Shown here in pieces: positions 33,466-41,447 of a stretch of DNA of 64,000 bases (position 1 is the stretch's first letter; each line of letters starts with the position of its first letter). Below the pieces are notes generated by a model. It did no database searches, was not told the DNA's origin, and saw only the letters and a program-made list of their open reading frames with translations. This DNA is from Chryseolinea soli (GTDB lineage: Bacteria > Bacteroidota > Bacteroidia > Cytophagales > Cyclobacteriaceae). The position numbers were made by a program, and so were the translations under genes. The DNA is taken from positions 806,001 through 870,000 of the forward strand of contig NZ_CP032382.1 in the NCBI RefSeq assembly GCF_003589925.1, in the 5' to 3' direction.

Positions 33466-35109
33466 CTACAAAGTAAAACGGTCTTCCTGACCATCAAATT
33501 CGTTTACAAAAAATCCATTGCTGGGCCAAAGCGGTTGCACGAGCTGCTTTTCCCAGCCGGCCAGGGCGTACTCCAATTCCTTTACTTTTGCGGGATTCGC
33601 GCCGGCCACATTATTGTGCTCGGATTTATCCGTGGCCAGGTTATACAGCGCCGTGATGTTGTCCTTGTTGTTGATCACCAGTTTCCAGTCGCCTTTGCGC
33701 ACGGCCTTGTTAAATCCGGCGCGCCAGAACAGCGCTTCGTGCGGAGCAGTCGAATCGGCTTGCGTGAGGTAAGGAATGATATTTACGCCGTCATACGCAC
33801 GACCGGGCGGGAGTTCGGCACGCGCTGCTGCCGCGGACGTAGCAAAGATATCCAGCGACGAAACCGGCTTGTCATAAACCCGGCCCGCGGGCAAGTGGCC
33901 TTTCCACCGCACGATAAAAGGAACGTTGATACCTCCCTCGTATAGCGACATTTTTCCGCCTTTCAGCGGCGCATTGTCGGTGGCGCCGGTATAGGTTGCT
34001 CCGCCGTTGTCGCTGATGAAAAATATCAATGTATTTTCCTCAAGCCCTGAAGCTTTTATTTTCTTCAGGATCGCACCGATCGCGTTGTCCAGATTTTCGA
34101 TCATGGCATAGTACACAGCCTTCCGGCGATCGATCCCTTGCGCTTCCAGTTTATCTACATCATTTTTTGGTGCCTGGAAAGGCGTGTGCGGGGCATTGAA
34201 CGGAACATAGAGAAAAAAGGGATTGTCTTTCTTCTGATCGATGAAGTTTATGGCCTCGCCGGCGATCTTGTAGGTGAGAAATTCTTTCTCGTCCAGGATC
34301 TCGTTGTTGCGCCGGATCAATGCATTTCCCACGCGTCCGAACTCCCAAACGTGCGAGTCCATGATGCCGCGATTTCGCACGTTCACGAAGGCGCGGTCCG
34401 TCGTATCGGCATACCAGGAAAATGCCTCATAAAATCCATAATGATAATCGAAACCCCGGTTCAGTGGCTGGAAACTTTCGGCGGAACCCAGGTGCCATTT
34501 CCCAATGATGCCGGTAGCGTAGCCGTTGTGTTTCAACAAGTCGGCCAGCGTGATCTCTTGCAGCGGCAGCCCTTGTTTCGCGATGCTTTCGGATGTCGGT
34601 GTTTTTGTCAGGTCGGCAAACTCGAGTTGCTGCCGGTCGATGAACGTGTTGGCCAGTGCGCGCTCCAGGTAATTGCGCATGTACCGGTTCACGGGCTGCG
34701 TCTCATGACCAAAGCGTTGCTGGTAGCGACCGGTCAACAGTCCGGCCCGCGACGGACTGCAAATGGAAGCGGTCACATAACCCTCCGTGAACTTCACTCC
34801 CGTCGCCGCCAGGCTGTCGAGGTAAGGTGTCTTCACCGGGGTAGTTCCGTAGAGCGGGAGGTCTGTTTTCCCCAGGTCGTCGGCCACCAAAACGATGATG
34901 TTGGGTGGGCGTTCTGCAGCATCGCGAACCACCGGCGCGGATAAAAATTGTTTTTTTTGCTCCATGCCTTTTTCGTCGAAAACAATATCCCAGTCATGCG
35001 ATGCATAAGGCCTGAGCACAATGGAAAACACGATCGCCAAGGGAACGGCAAGGGCAAGAAAAATGTAGAGTACTCTTTTCCAGCGCGGCGGCGATTGGGT
35101 TGTGGTCAT
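33466..35109 (-). CDS. Membrane-anchored sulfatase (formylglycine-dependent), operon B
   Basis: 547 aa. Instead of a cleavable signal, residues 12-31 (RVLYIFLALAVPLAIVFSIV) form a probable uncleaved anchor. Motifs: VLVADDLGKTDLPLYG, formylglycine site ICSPSRAGLLTGRYQQRFG (CxPxR with Ser), IIGKWHLGS, NAPHTPFQAP, FISDNGGAT. It is a periplasmic-facing sulfatase. It is preceded by the NTF2-like gene (65 bp) and followed by another sulfatase gene (23 bp). Confidence 0.92.
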   Translation of the reverse strand: MTTTQSPPRWKRVLYIFLALAVPLAIVFSIVLRPYASHDWDIVFDEKGMEQKKQFLSAPVVRDAAERPPNIIVLVADDLGKTDLPLYGTTPVKTPYLDSLAATGVKFTEGYVTASICSPSRAGLLTGRYQQRFGHETQPVNRYMRNYLERALANTFIDRQQLEFADLTKTPTSESIAKQGLPLQEITLADLLKHNGYATGIIGKWHLGSAESFQPLNRGFDYHYGFYEAFSWYADTTDRAFVNVRNRGIMDSHVWEFGRVGNALIRRNNEILDEKEFLTYKIAGEAINFIDQKKDNPFFLYVPFNAPHTPFQAPKNDVDKLEAQGIDRRKAVYYAMIENLDNAIGAILKKIKASGLEENTLIFFISDNGGATYTGATDNAPLKGGKMSLYEGGINVPFIVRWKGHLPAGRVYDKPVSSLDIFATSAAAARAELPPGRAYDGVNIIPYLTQADSTAPHEALFWRAGFNKAVRKGDWKLVINNKDNITALYNLATDKSEHNNVAGANPAKVKELEYALAGWEKQLVQPLWPSNGFFVNEFDGQEDRFTL

Positions 35110-35174
35110 AGAAAATTATACGAATACGTTGTGCGTTATGGTTCTCATGGGATCATTTATCTTTTTAACAAGCA

Positions 35175-35654
35175 TCATTCGGCATAGCTGGAGCGCATCT
35201 TCACGCCCCAGCGTCCGTTTTCTTTCGTGAGTATGTAGAGCGATTCGTAGACACCCAGTTTGGTGCCATCGGCTTTGTAGCGGCTGAAGCGCGTGTCCAC
35301 GTGCACTTTGGTGTCGGATGCCTGAACGATATTCCGGTGATCCCAGGCGCTGTGATCCCACCCGCCTTTTTGCAGCGGGACAAACACACTGACCGAATCG
35401 CGTAGCCCCGCCTTCTCCAGCACGTTCATTTTGCCGCTGGCCAGCCGGTAGTGTGGAAACTGATACGTGGCTTCCCACGCACTCAAGTTCTTCGCATTGA
35501 AAGTGTTCATGTAGTCGTCTAACACCTTATACACTTCCGCTTTCACCTTGGCGTCGATCTCATGCGATCCGCGTTCATTTCCCTCGGCGATCCCGAAAGC
35601 CGTGATCGCAACACATCCGAAGAGCACAGCTACATACAGCACATTCTTCTTCAT
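35175..35654 (-). CDS. Secreted NTF2-like (SnoaL-type) protein, operon B
   Basis: 159 aa with a signal peptide (MKKNVLYVAVLFGCVAITAFG). The body has the NTF2-like pattern: a helix VYKVLDDYMNTFNAKNLSAWEATYQFPHYRLASGKM, then strands VDTRFSRYKADGTKLGVYESLYILTKENGRWGVKMRSSY. Such small cone-shaped domains bind small ligands or assist enzymes. It starts 2 bp after the end of a sulfatase gene, so it is translationally linked to it. Its exact role in the sulfatase operon is unknown. Confidence 0.75.
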   Translation of the reverse strand: MKKNVLYVAVLFGCVAITAFGIAEGNERGSHEIDAKVKAEVYKVLDDYMNTFNAKNLSAWEATYQFPHYRLASGKMNVLEKAGLRDSVSVFVPLQKGGWDHSAWDHRNIVQASDTKVHVDTRFSRYKADGTKLGVYESLYILTKENGRWGVKMRSSYAE

Positions 35655-35656
35655 AC

Positions 35657-37957
35657 TTATTTTCCTCCGGTAACCGTAGCCGTTTCGGGCTGTTTCAATT
35701 CGACGGTGACTTTATTCAACGTGCCGCTGAAAGCAAACGGGACTTTATAAGTGTCCGACACCGGTGTGAGGTCATCAAAACCCACATTCAATCCTTCATG
35801 ACCAAAGATGCTGTTGGACGTTTTCTCGATGCGTGCCTCGCCTACCTTTGTGCCGTTCACATACAGCGTGCCCGTGCCTCCCGAGTTTCTCGGGCCGCCG
35901 TCGTATTTGAAATCAAATTTCAATTGGGCCTTGCCGGGCGTGATCGCTTTGGCCGACGAGGTGACGTTGAACTTCGTCCATCCTAAATTATAGGTAAAGT
36001 TCAGTTTCTGATCCTGCACGTAAAAGCTCGTGCCGTTGTCGCGACCACCGGTCGAGAACAATACACCGTCCGCACCTTTTGCAGGGATCTCCACATCCGC
36101 CGTCAGGCTAAACGATTTATTTCTCAGATCGGGCGCCGCCAGTTCAACGATGGTGGACATCCCGGGATAGAACACGATCACATTTCTGCCATCGAAAAGG
36201 GTGGGACCGATGATGGGCGTCGTCAAGTCTTTCAAGGGATAGACGTTGTATTTGTACGCCTCCTTGTCAAAGAGTTCCTGCAGCTCCTTCAGTTTTTCGG
36301 GATGCTTTGTCGCCAGGTCGGTTCGTTCGTTGAAATCTTCATTGAGGTTATACAACTCCCATTTGTCCTGGTTGAAGTCCTCGCCATCCTTGTGCAGTGC
36401 GCCGGCTTTCCAACCGTCTTTGTAAATAGAGCGCGAACCTTTCACTTCATAGTGCTGAACGGTGTGCTGCGAAGGAGCGGTGGCATTGTTGATGCTATAG
36501 GCAAGACTGGTACCTTCGATCGGCTCTTGCTTATAGCCGTTGATCGATGCGGGCACTTGCGCGTGGATCAGCTCCAGCGTGGTCGGCAGCACGTCGATGA
36601 CGTGACCGTATTGATGACGAACACCGCCTTTGTCTTTAATTCCTTTTGGATAGAAAACAATAAGTGGGTTGCGCGTACCGCCTTCCGTGTTGGCATCTTG
36701 TTTCCAATAGCGGAAAGGCGTATTAGCGGCCATGGCCCAACCCAGCGGGTAGTTCACTTTAGAAAACTCCGTACCGATCAGATCAATGTTCTGAATATTC
36801 TTTTGAAGCACTTGCTCCTGCGTCAGTGACGGATCCGTGTTGTTCACCACGCCCACGAAGGTCCCTTCTTTGCTGGCACCATTGTCGCCCACAGAAACAA
36901 AGATGAGGGTGTTGTCGAGCTGACCGGTTTTCTTCAGGTATTTGATAATTCTTCCGATCTCATAGTCTGTCTGCGTGAGGAACCCGGCATACACTTCCAT
37001 GAAGCGCGCATACAATTTCTTCTCATCCGCTCCGAGCGTGTTCCAATCCTTGATGCCCGGGTTGCGTGGGGGCAGCACGGTGTTCTTTGGCACCACGCCC
37101 AACTTGATCTGGTTTGCTAAAACCACCTCCCGGTACTTATCCCAACCGGCATCGAATTTTCCTTTGTAGCGGTCCGACCATTCCTTGGCGACCTGGTGCG
37201 GCGCGTGACCCGCTCCCGGCGCGACGTATAAGAAGAACGGCTTATCCGGTGCCGACGATTCCTGTTCGGTAAGATATTGAATGGCCTTATCGGCTAATAG
37301 CGTGTTGAGGTGTTTGCCTTTGGTGTCTTCGTACTGCCGGCGTGTATCTTCCCACAGTTGTGGGTGAAATTGATCCTGGCTTCCGCGATATGGAAAGCCG
37401 TAGAAATGTTCGAAGCCACGGCCGGTAGGCCAACGGTTGAATGGTCCGGCGGCAGTCAGATCAGCCAGCGGTGTGATGTGCCATTTTCCGAGGGCATAGG
37501 TATTGTAGCCATTCTCCTTCAAGAGCTCGGCCACGGTTGCTTTCTCAAACGGCATGCGCGCATCATAGCCGGGTGTGCCCACGGCATTTTCAGGGAACAA
37601 ACCCATGTGCACGGAATGCGAGTTGCGTCCCGTGAGCAGCGCCGCGCGCGTGGGTGCGCAAATGGCGGTGGTGTGAAAGTTGGTGTAGCGCAGGCCTTGG
37701 TTGGCCAGTGAATCGAGGGTCGGGGTTTGGACGAGTCCGCCGAAGGTACTGATGGCGCCGTAGCCGATATCGTCCAGCAGGATCCACACAATGTTGGGTG
37801 CTCCTTCGGGGGCCCTCTTCTTTTCGGGCCACCATTGTTGCGTCTCCGCCAAGGTCTTTCCGATCTTTCCCTGGTAGGGTTGCTGCGGGTCCGATTGCGC
37901 GCTCAGTAGGGTAGCGCTGGTGGTGACCATCAGCGCGGTGGCAAATATATTTTTCAT
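35657..37957 (-). CDS. Sulfatase with C-terminal beta-sandwich domain, operon B
   Basis: 766 aa with signal peptide (MKNIFATALMVTTSATLLSAQ). Sulfatase core (~40-590): ILLDDIGYGAISTFGG, formylglycine site ICAPTRAALLTGRNSHSVHMG, ALGKWHITP, GAGHAPHQV, VGDNGASKEGTF. The last ~165 residues (NVIVFYPGMSTIVELAAPDL... KVTVELKQPET) look like a concanavalin/LamG-type sandwich, which often binds carbohydrate or calcium. The core is a close paralogue of the 38100-40004 protein, which lacks this domain. A 142-bp gap with a hairpin separates them. Confidence 0.92.
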   Translation of the reverse strand: MKNIFATALMVTTSATLLSAQSDPQQPYQGKIGKTLAETQQWWPEKKRAPEGAPNIVWILLDDIGYGAISTFGGLVQTPTLDSLANQGLRYTNFHTTAICAPTRAALLTGRNSHSVHMGLFPENAVGTPGYDARMPFEKATVAELLKENGYNTYALGKWHITPLADLTAAGPFNRWPTGRGFEHFYGFPYRGSQDQFHPQLWEDTRRQYEDTKGKHLNTLLADKAIQYLTEQESSAPDKPFFLYVAPGAGHAPHQVAKEWSDRYKGKFDAGWDKYREVVLANQIKLGVVPKNTVLPPRNPGIKDWNTLGADEKKLYARFMEVYAGFLTQTDYEIGRIIKYLKKTGQLDNTLIFVSVGDNGASKEGTFVGVVNNTDPSLTQEQVLQKNIQNIDLIGTEFSKVNYPLGWAMAANTPFRYWKQDANTEGGTRNPLIVFYPKGIKDKGGVRHQYGHVIDVLPTTLELIHAQVPASINGYKQEPIEGTSLAYSINNATAPSQHTVQHYEVKGSRSIYKDGWKAGALHKDGEDFNQDKWELYNLNEDFNERTDLATKHPEKLKELQELFDKEAYKYNVYPLKDLTTPIIGPTLFDGRNVIVFYPGMSTIVELAAPDLRNKSFSLTADVEIPAKGADGVLFSTGGRDNGTSFYVQDQKLNFTYNLGWTKFNVTSSAKAITPGKAQLKFDFKYDGGPRNSGGTGTLYVNGTKVGEARIEKTSNSIFGHEGLNVGFDDLTPVSDTYKVPFAFSGTLNKVTVELKQPETATVTGGK

Positions 37958-38055
37958 GGTTATGTTCGTGTGGAAAGGAATTTCTCTAAGGTGTATTGTT
38001 CAGAATCCGGTCGGGCTTTCCTGTTTTGACATAACCCACCGGTATGAAATCCATA

Positions 38056-38087
38056 ACGGGCGAAGGAATGGCATAACCTCCGCCCGT
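38056..38087. other. Intercistronic hairpin between two sulfatase genes of operon B
   Basis: ACGGGCG (38056-38062) and CGCCCGT (38081-38087) pair perfectly in the 142-bp gap 37958-38099, the widest gap within operon B. A T-run follows only on the + strand (38094 onward), so it is not a standard terminator for the leftward operon. It may be an mRNA processing or stability element that sets different levels for the distal sulfatase genes. Confidence 0.4.
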
Positions 38088-38099
38088 CAGGCACTTTTT

Positions 38100-40004
38100 T
38101 TATTTCGACGCCGTGGTCTTTACGGGCACTTTTGGCGGCGGTTGAAGTTTGTAACGCTCCGCGGCATGCTCGATATCGATAAGCGGGTAGATATTATACT
38201 TCGCCGCTTCCGCATCAAACAGGTCTTTCAGTTCCTTCAATTTCTCGGGATACTTCTTCGAAAGATCTTTCAATTCGTTAAAGTCCTCGTTCAGATTGTA
38301 GAGTTCCCATACTTCTTTTTCAGGGTTATTTTCAATGGCCGGTTTGGCTTCTCCCTTGTAGGTGAACAACTCCAATGAATTAGGATGGTGTGCTGCAGCA
38401 GCCTTCCAGCCGTCTTTGTAAATAGCGCGGTTGCCGAAAATGCAATAGTACTGTTGTGTATGACGCGTAGCCGCAGTCTTGTCGTTAAGCGAGAAGGCGA
38501 GACTGGTGCCATGAAGTGGATCTTGCTTGATGCCTTGTATGGCTTCCGGTTGCTTGATGCCCGTCAGCTCCAGCGTTGTCGGGAACAAATCGATGAGGTG
38601 GGAGTATTGCTCGCGAATGCCGCCTTTTTCCTTTACCCCTTTCGGGTAATATACGATGAGCGGATTGTGTGTTCCTCCTTCGGCATTGGCATCGCTCTTC
38701 CACAACCGGAACGGCGTGTTCGTGGCCTGCGCCCAGCCCAGGGGATAGTTGGCTACGCTGGCGACTTCCTTGGTACCGATCTTATCATACTCACCCAGGA
38801 TAAATTTTTTGTACTCATCGCGCGTGATCGCATCGGCGCCAAAGCGAATGGACTTGGTGGTCACACCGTATTCAAGCCCTTCCTTACTTCCGCCGTTGTC
38901 GCCGATCATCACAAACACCGCGGTGTTTTCCAGTTGACCGGAGGTTTTCAAATAGTTGATGAAGCGGCCGATCTCATGATCCGTTTCTTCCAGGAAGCCG
39001 GCATACACCTCCATGAAGCGGGCATACAAATGCTTCTCTTCCGCCGGCAGATCTTTCCATGCCTTCAGATAAGGATCGCGAGGGGGCAATTGCGCGTTGG
39101 CGGGAATCACACCCAATTTCTTTTGGTTGGCAATCACTTTCTCGCGGTAGACGTCCCATCCTTCGTCGAACTTGCCTTTGTATTTGTCGGACCATACTTT
39201 ATCTACCTGGTGCGGGGCATGGCCGGCGCCGGTAGCATAATAGATGAAGAACGGTTTTTCCGGCGCCAATTCCTTCTGGCGCTTCACATAACTGATGGCT
39301 TTGTCGGCCAGCAATTCATTCAGGTGCCGGCCATCGGGTTTGATGTGTTGGTTGTCTTCGACCAGGTCTGGATTGTACTGGTCGGTTGCGCCGCCGAGGA
39401 AGCCGTAGTTATGATCGAAACCTTTGCCGGACGGCCAGCGGAGAAACGGACCCAGGTCGGTCGATTCATCATCGGGCGTCAGGTGCCACTTGCCCAGTTG
39501 GTAGGTGCTGTAGCCATTTTCGTGAAGTACTTCAGCAATGGTTCCTTTCTGCGGCAGGATGTGACCGTTGTAGCCGGGATAGTCGGCGGAGAGATAGAAG
39601 TGCGGGAACAAGCCCATGCCTACCGAATGGTGATTGCGGCCTGTCAATAGCGCCGAACGCGTGGGTGAGCAAATGCCAGCGGTGTGAAAGTTGGTATAGC
39701 GCAGACCTTGGTTGGCCAGTGAATCTAAGTGAGGCGTTTGGATAAGTCCTCCGAAGGCACTGGTGGCTCCATAGCCCACATCATCCAGGATGATCCACAC
39801 AATGTTGGGCGAGCCGGCGGCGGCCTTTTTCACATACTCGACTTTATATGGCTGCGAGTCCTTTGCCGACTTGCTGATCTTTCCTTTCCAGGCAGCATCC
39901 GGATTTTGTTGTCCATAGGCAGACGGCAAAAGGAACGGCGCCGCTACCAAGGCCAGGTACAAAAACTTAAAGTTTCTATACCCGGAACGAAATGGGGTTT
40001 TCAT
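38100..40004 (-). CDS. Sulfatase (formylglycine-dependent), operon B
   Basis: 634 aa with signal sequence (FLYLALVAAPFLLPSAYGQQ). Motifs: IILDDVGYGATSAFGG, formylglycine site ICSPTRSALLTGRNHHSVGMG, QLGKWHLTPDD, GAGHAPHQVDKVWSDKYKG, IGDNGGSKEGLEYG. It is a paralogue of the 766-aa sulfatase downstream, sharing the same N-terminal lead (PYKVEYVKKAAAGSPNIVW) and internal layout but ending at ~residue 634. It starts 31 bp after the hydroxylase gene, so both are probably co-translated from one mRNA. Confidence 0.93.
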   Translation of the reverse strand: MKTPFRSGYRNFKFLYLALVAAPFLLPSAYGQQNPDAAWKGKISKSAKDSQPYKVEYVKKAAAGSPNIVWIILDDVGYGATSAFGGLIQTPHLDSLANQGLRYTNFHTAGICSPTRSALLTGRNHHSVGMGLFPHFYLSADYPGYNGHILPQKGTIAEVLHENGYSTYQLGKWHLTPDDESTDLGPFLRWPSGKGFDHNYGFLGGATDQYNPDLVEDNQHIKPDGRHLNELLADKAISYVKRQKELAPEKPFFIYYATGAGHAPHQVDKVWSDKYKGKFDEGWDVYREKVIANQKKLGVIPANAQLPPRDPYLKAWKDLPAEEKHLYARFMEVYAGFLEETDHEIGRFINYLKTSGQLENTAVFVMIGDNGGSKEGLEYGVTTKSIRFGADAITRDEYKKFILGEYDKIGTKEVASVANYPLGWAQATNTPFRLWKSDANAEGGTHNPLIVYYPKGVKEKGGIREQYSHLIDLFPTTLELTGIKQPEAIQGIKQDPLHGTSLAFSLNDKTAATRHTQQYYCIFGNRAIYKDGWKAAAAHHPNSLELFTYKGEAKPAIENNPEKEVWELYNLNEDFNELKDLSKKYPEKLKELKDLFDAEAAKYNIYPLIDIEHAAERYKLQPPPKVPVKTTASK

Positions 40005-40035
40005 TGAAGATTATTTTGGGGTTGATAAGGTTGTA

Positions 40036-40974
40036 CTAGGTCAATTTCAATTCGGAAGACACTGCGATCTTAGAGGTCGTCTCTTCCGTCGTTGCCGGAA
40101 CAGCGGCATCATCCTCTTTCACCATCGGACCATTCGCCGACAGCTCGCTGCCTTCCTTTTTAGATTTCAGGATCGGCCAGAGAAACTGGGCATACCATTC
40201 CTCCTGCTGATAATGCTTGATGCCATAGGCTTTGGGGTATTGACGGGTGATGAGTCCCGTACCGAAGATCACATCCCACAAGAAAAACATGTTGCCAAAG
40301 TTTCCCTTGTAATGTCCGATACCGTCGTCGTTGCTGTCGGCATGATGCGCGTGATGCGTGGCCGGCGTGGAGATGGTACGCTCCAACACCCAAGCGACGG
40401 GATGAAGCCATTTCTTCTCATAAAAAGGTTTGTCCCAGGGAATGCTGGAGTGCGCCAGCGTAGTGATGATCGACTTGATGCCTTTCACAAATAAAGCTGG
40501 ATATCCCAATCCCAGGTAAACCAGTGCCGTGGTGAGATACGTTTGCGAAAAGAACATCGTGTAGATCACATTCTGACGGCTGGCCATGGCCATGCCCATA
40601 TAGGGTGCCGAGTGATGCGTGCGATGAAAGCGCCACAGGAAAGGAACTTCATGGTGCAGCCGGTGATACCAGTATTGTGTCAAATCATCGGCCACACAAA
40701 GGATCAGAAAGCCCCACCAGAAGGGCACCCACGTAAACGCATCCTTCAAACCCGGCAGCGCATACGGCAGGAACTTCAATGCGAAATACGTCACCAGTGG
40801 CCGCACCACAACGCGCGGTATGGTGTAGCACACGAGGTCGAGGATCTTTTCATTGGTGTTCCAATGCTTCTTGTACAAGCCGAACGAAAATTCGACTATA
40901 CCCAGGATGAGCATCAACACGGGCAGACCCCACGTGCTGAGGTTTTGAAAAATGGCTTCGATGAATTTGATCAT
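40036..40974 (-). CDS. Fatty acid hydroxylase/sterol desaturase superfamily membrane enzyme, operon B
   Basis: 312 aa, several membrane helices, and the superfamily's His clusters that bind two irons: HRLHH and FHRTHHSAPYMG (~residues 105-125), then ATHHAHHADSNDDG (~205-218). It is an integral-membrane O2-dependent hydroxylase or desaturase. Its place among sulfatases, SusCD and two tiny membrane proteins is unusual; it may hydroxylate a lipid or an alkyl/sterol moiety after or before sulfate removal. The C-terminal ~30 residues are polar and Thr/Glu-rich. Confidence 0.9.
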   Translation of the reverse strand: MIKFIEAIFQNLSTWGLPVLMLILGIVEFSFGLYKKHWNTNEKILDLVCYTIPRVVVRPLVTYFALKFLPYALPGLKDAFTWVPFWWGFLILCVADDLTQYWYHRLHHEVPFLWRFHRTHHSAPYMGMAMASRQNVIYTMFFSQTYLTTALVYLGLGYPALFVKGIKSIITTLAHSSIPWDKPFYEKKWLHPVAWVLERTISTPATHHAHHADSNDDGIGHYKGNFGNMFFLWDVIFGTGLITRQYPKAYGIKHYQQEEWYAQFLWPILKSKKEGSELSANGPMVKEDDAAVPATTEETTSKIAVSSELKLT

Positions 40975-40997
40975 AGGGTTGATTTAGGTTGATAGCA

Positions 40998-41159
40998 CTA
41001 TTTTGAGACTTGAGCAGCCGGAACCGGCTTCTTCTCCCACGGCCGCTGGCCGGTGAAGTAGAAGGTGAGCAACATGAGCAATACGGGTAAAGCGTAGATG
41101 AAAAGGCTCAACAGGATATTTCTGACAATCCGGTTGGCAATGCGGGGTTCCATTTTCAT
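40998..41159 (-). CDS. 53-aa single-pass membrane protein, operon B
   Basis: ATG at 41159 opens MKMEPRIANRIVRNIL, then a hydrophobic helix LLSLFIYALPVLLMLLTFYF and a polar tail ending in TAG (complement of 40998-41000). It lies 23 bp before the hydroxylase start and 13 bp after another tiny gene of the same design (41173-41331). Both have a basic amphipathic N terminus followed by one helix. No known family; perhaps small partners of the hydroxylase. A second in-frame Met at 41153 is a possible start. Confidence 0.6.
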   Translation of the reverse strand: MKMEPRIANRIVRNILLSLFIYALPVLLMLLTFYFTGQRPWEKKPVPAAQVSK

Positions 41160-41172
41160 AGGACGATGCGTT

Positions 41173-41331
41173 TTATTTTGTCGTTTGAACAGAACTTCCC
41201 TCGTGACGATTCTTGTTCAGCACGTTCTTTGTCAACCAAAGTCCACCGAACAGGATCAGGAAAGGAACAAGCGTTACGATGATCCCCACGAGGATCTTCC
41301 GGGCTAAAAGGGTTATGTCGGAAGCGGTCAT
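41173..41331 (-). CDS. 52-aa single-pass membrane protein, operon B
   Basis: From the ATG at 41331: MTASDITLLARKILVGIIVT then LVPFLILFGGLWLTKNVLNK and a polar tail. It can be aligned with the neighbouring 53-aa protein: both place a basic (A/V)R(K/N)IL before a ~22-residue helix containing P(F/V)L. The two are probably an ancient tandem duplication. The frame is open upstream to 41409 but that part lacks features and an upstream stop separates it from susD. Function unknown. Confidence 0.6.
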   Translation of the reverse strand: MTASDITLLARKILVGIIVTLVPFLILFGGLWLTKNVLNKNRHEGSSVQTTK

Positions 41332-41447
41332 ACTTTTTTTGTTTGATGTGGCAAGATTAAGCTCCTGCTCACTCCGCCACCAACGGAGGAGCAGGATGTC
41401 GTTTTTCACGACGTCTTAATCTTTATCTTCAGTTTCTTTATCCGTCA

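Noticed and set aside
38385..39650. 421-codon rightward frame opposite the sulfatase at 38100-40004
   Set aside because: Antisense of a sulfatase gene; no signal, no domain, composition typical of a shadow frame.
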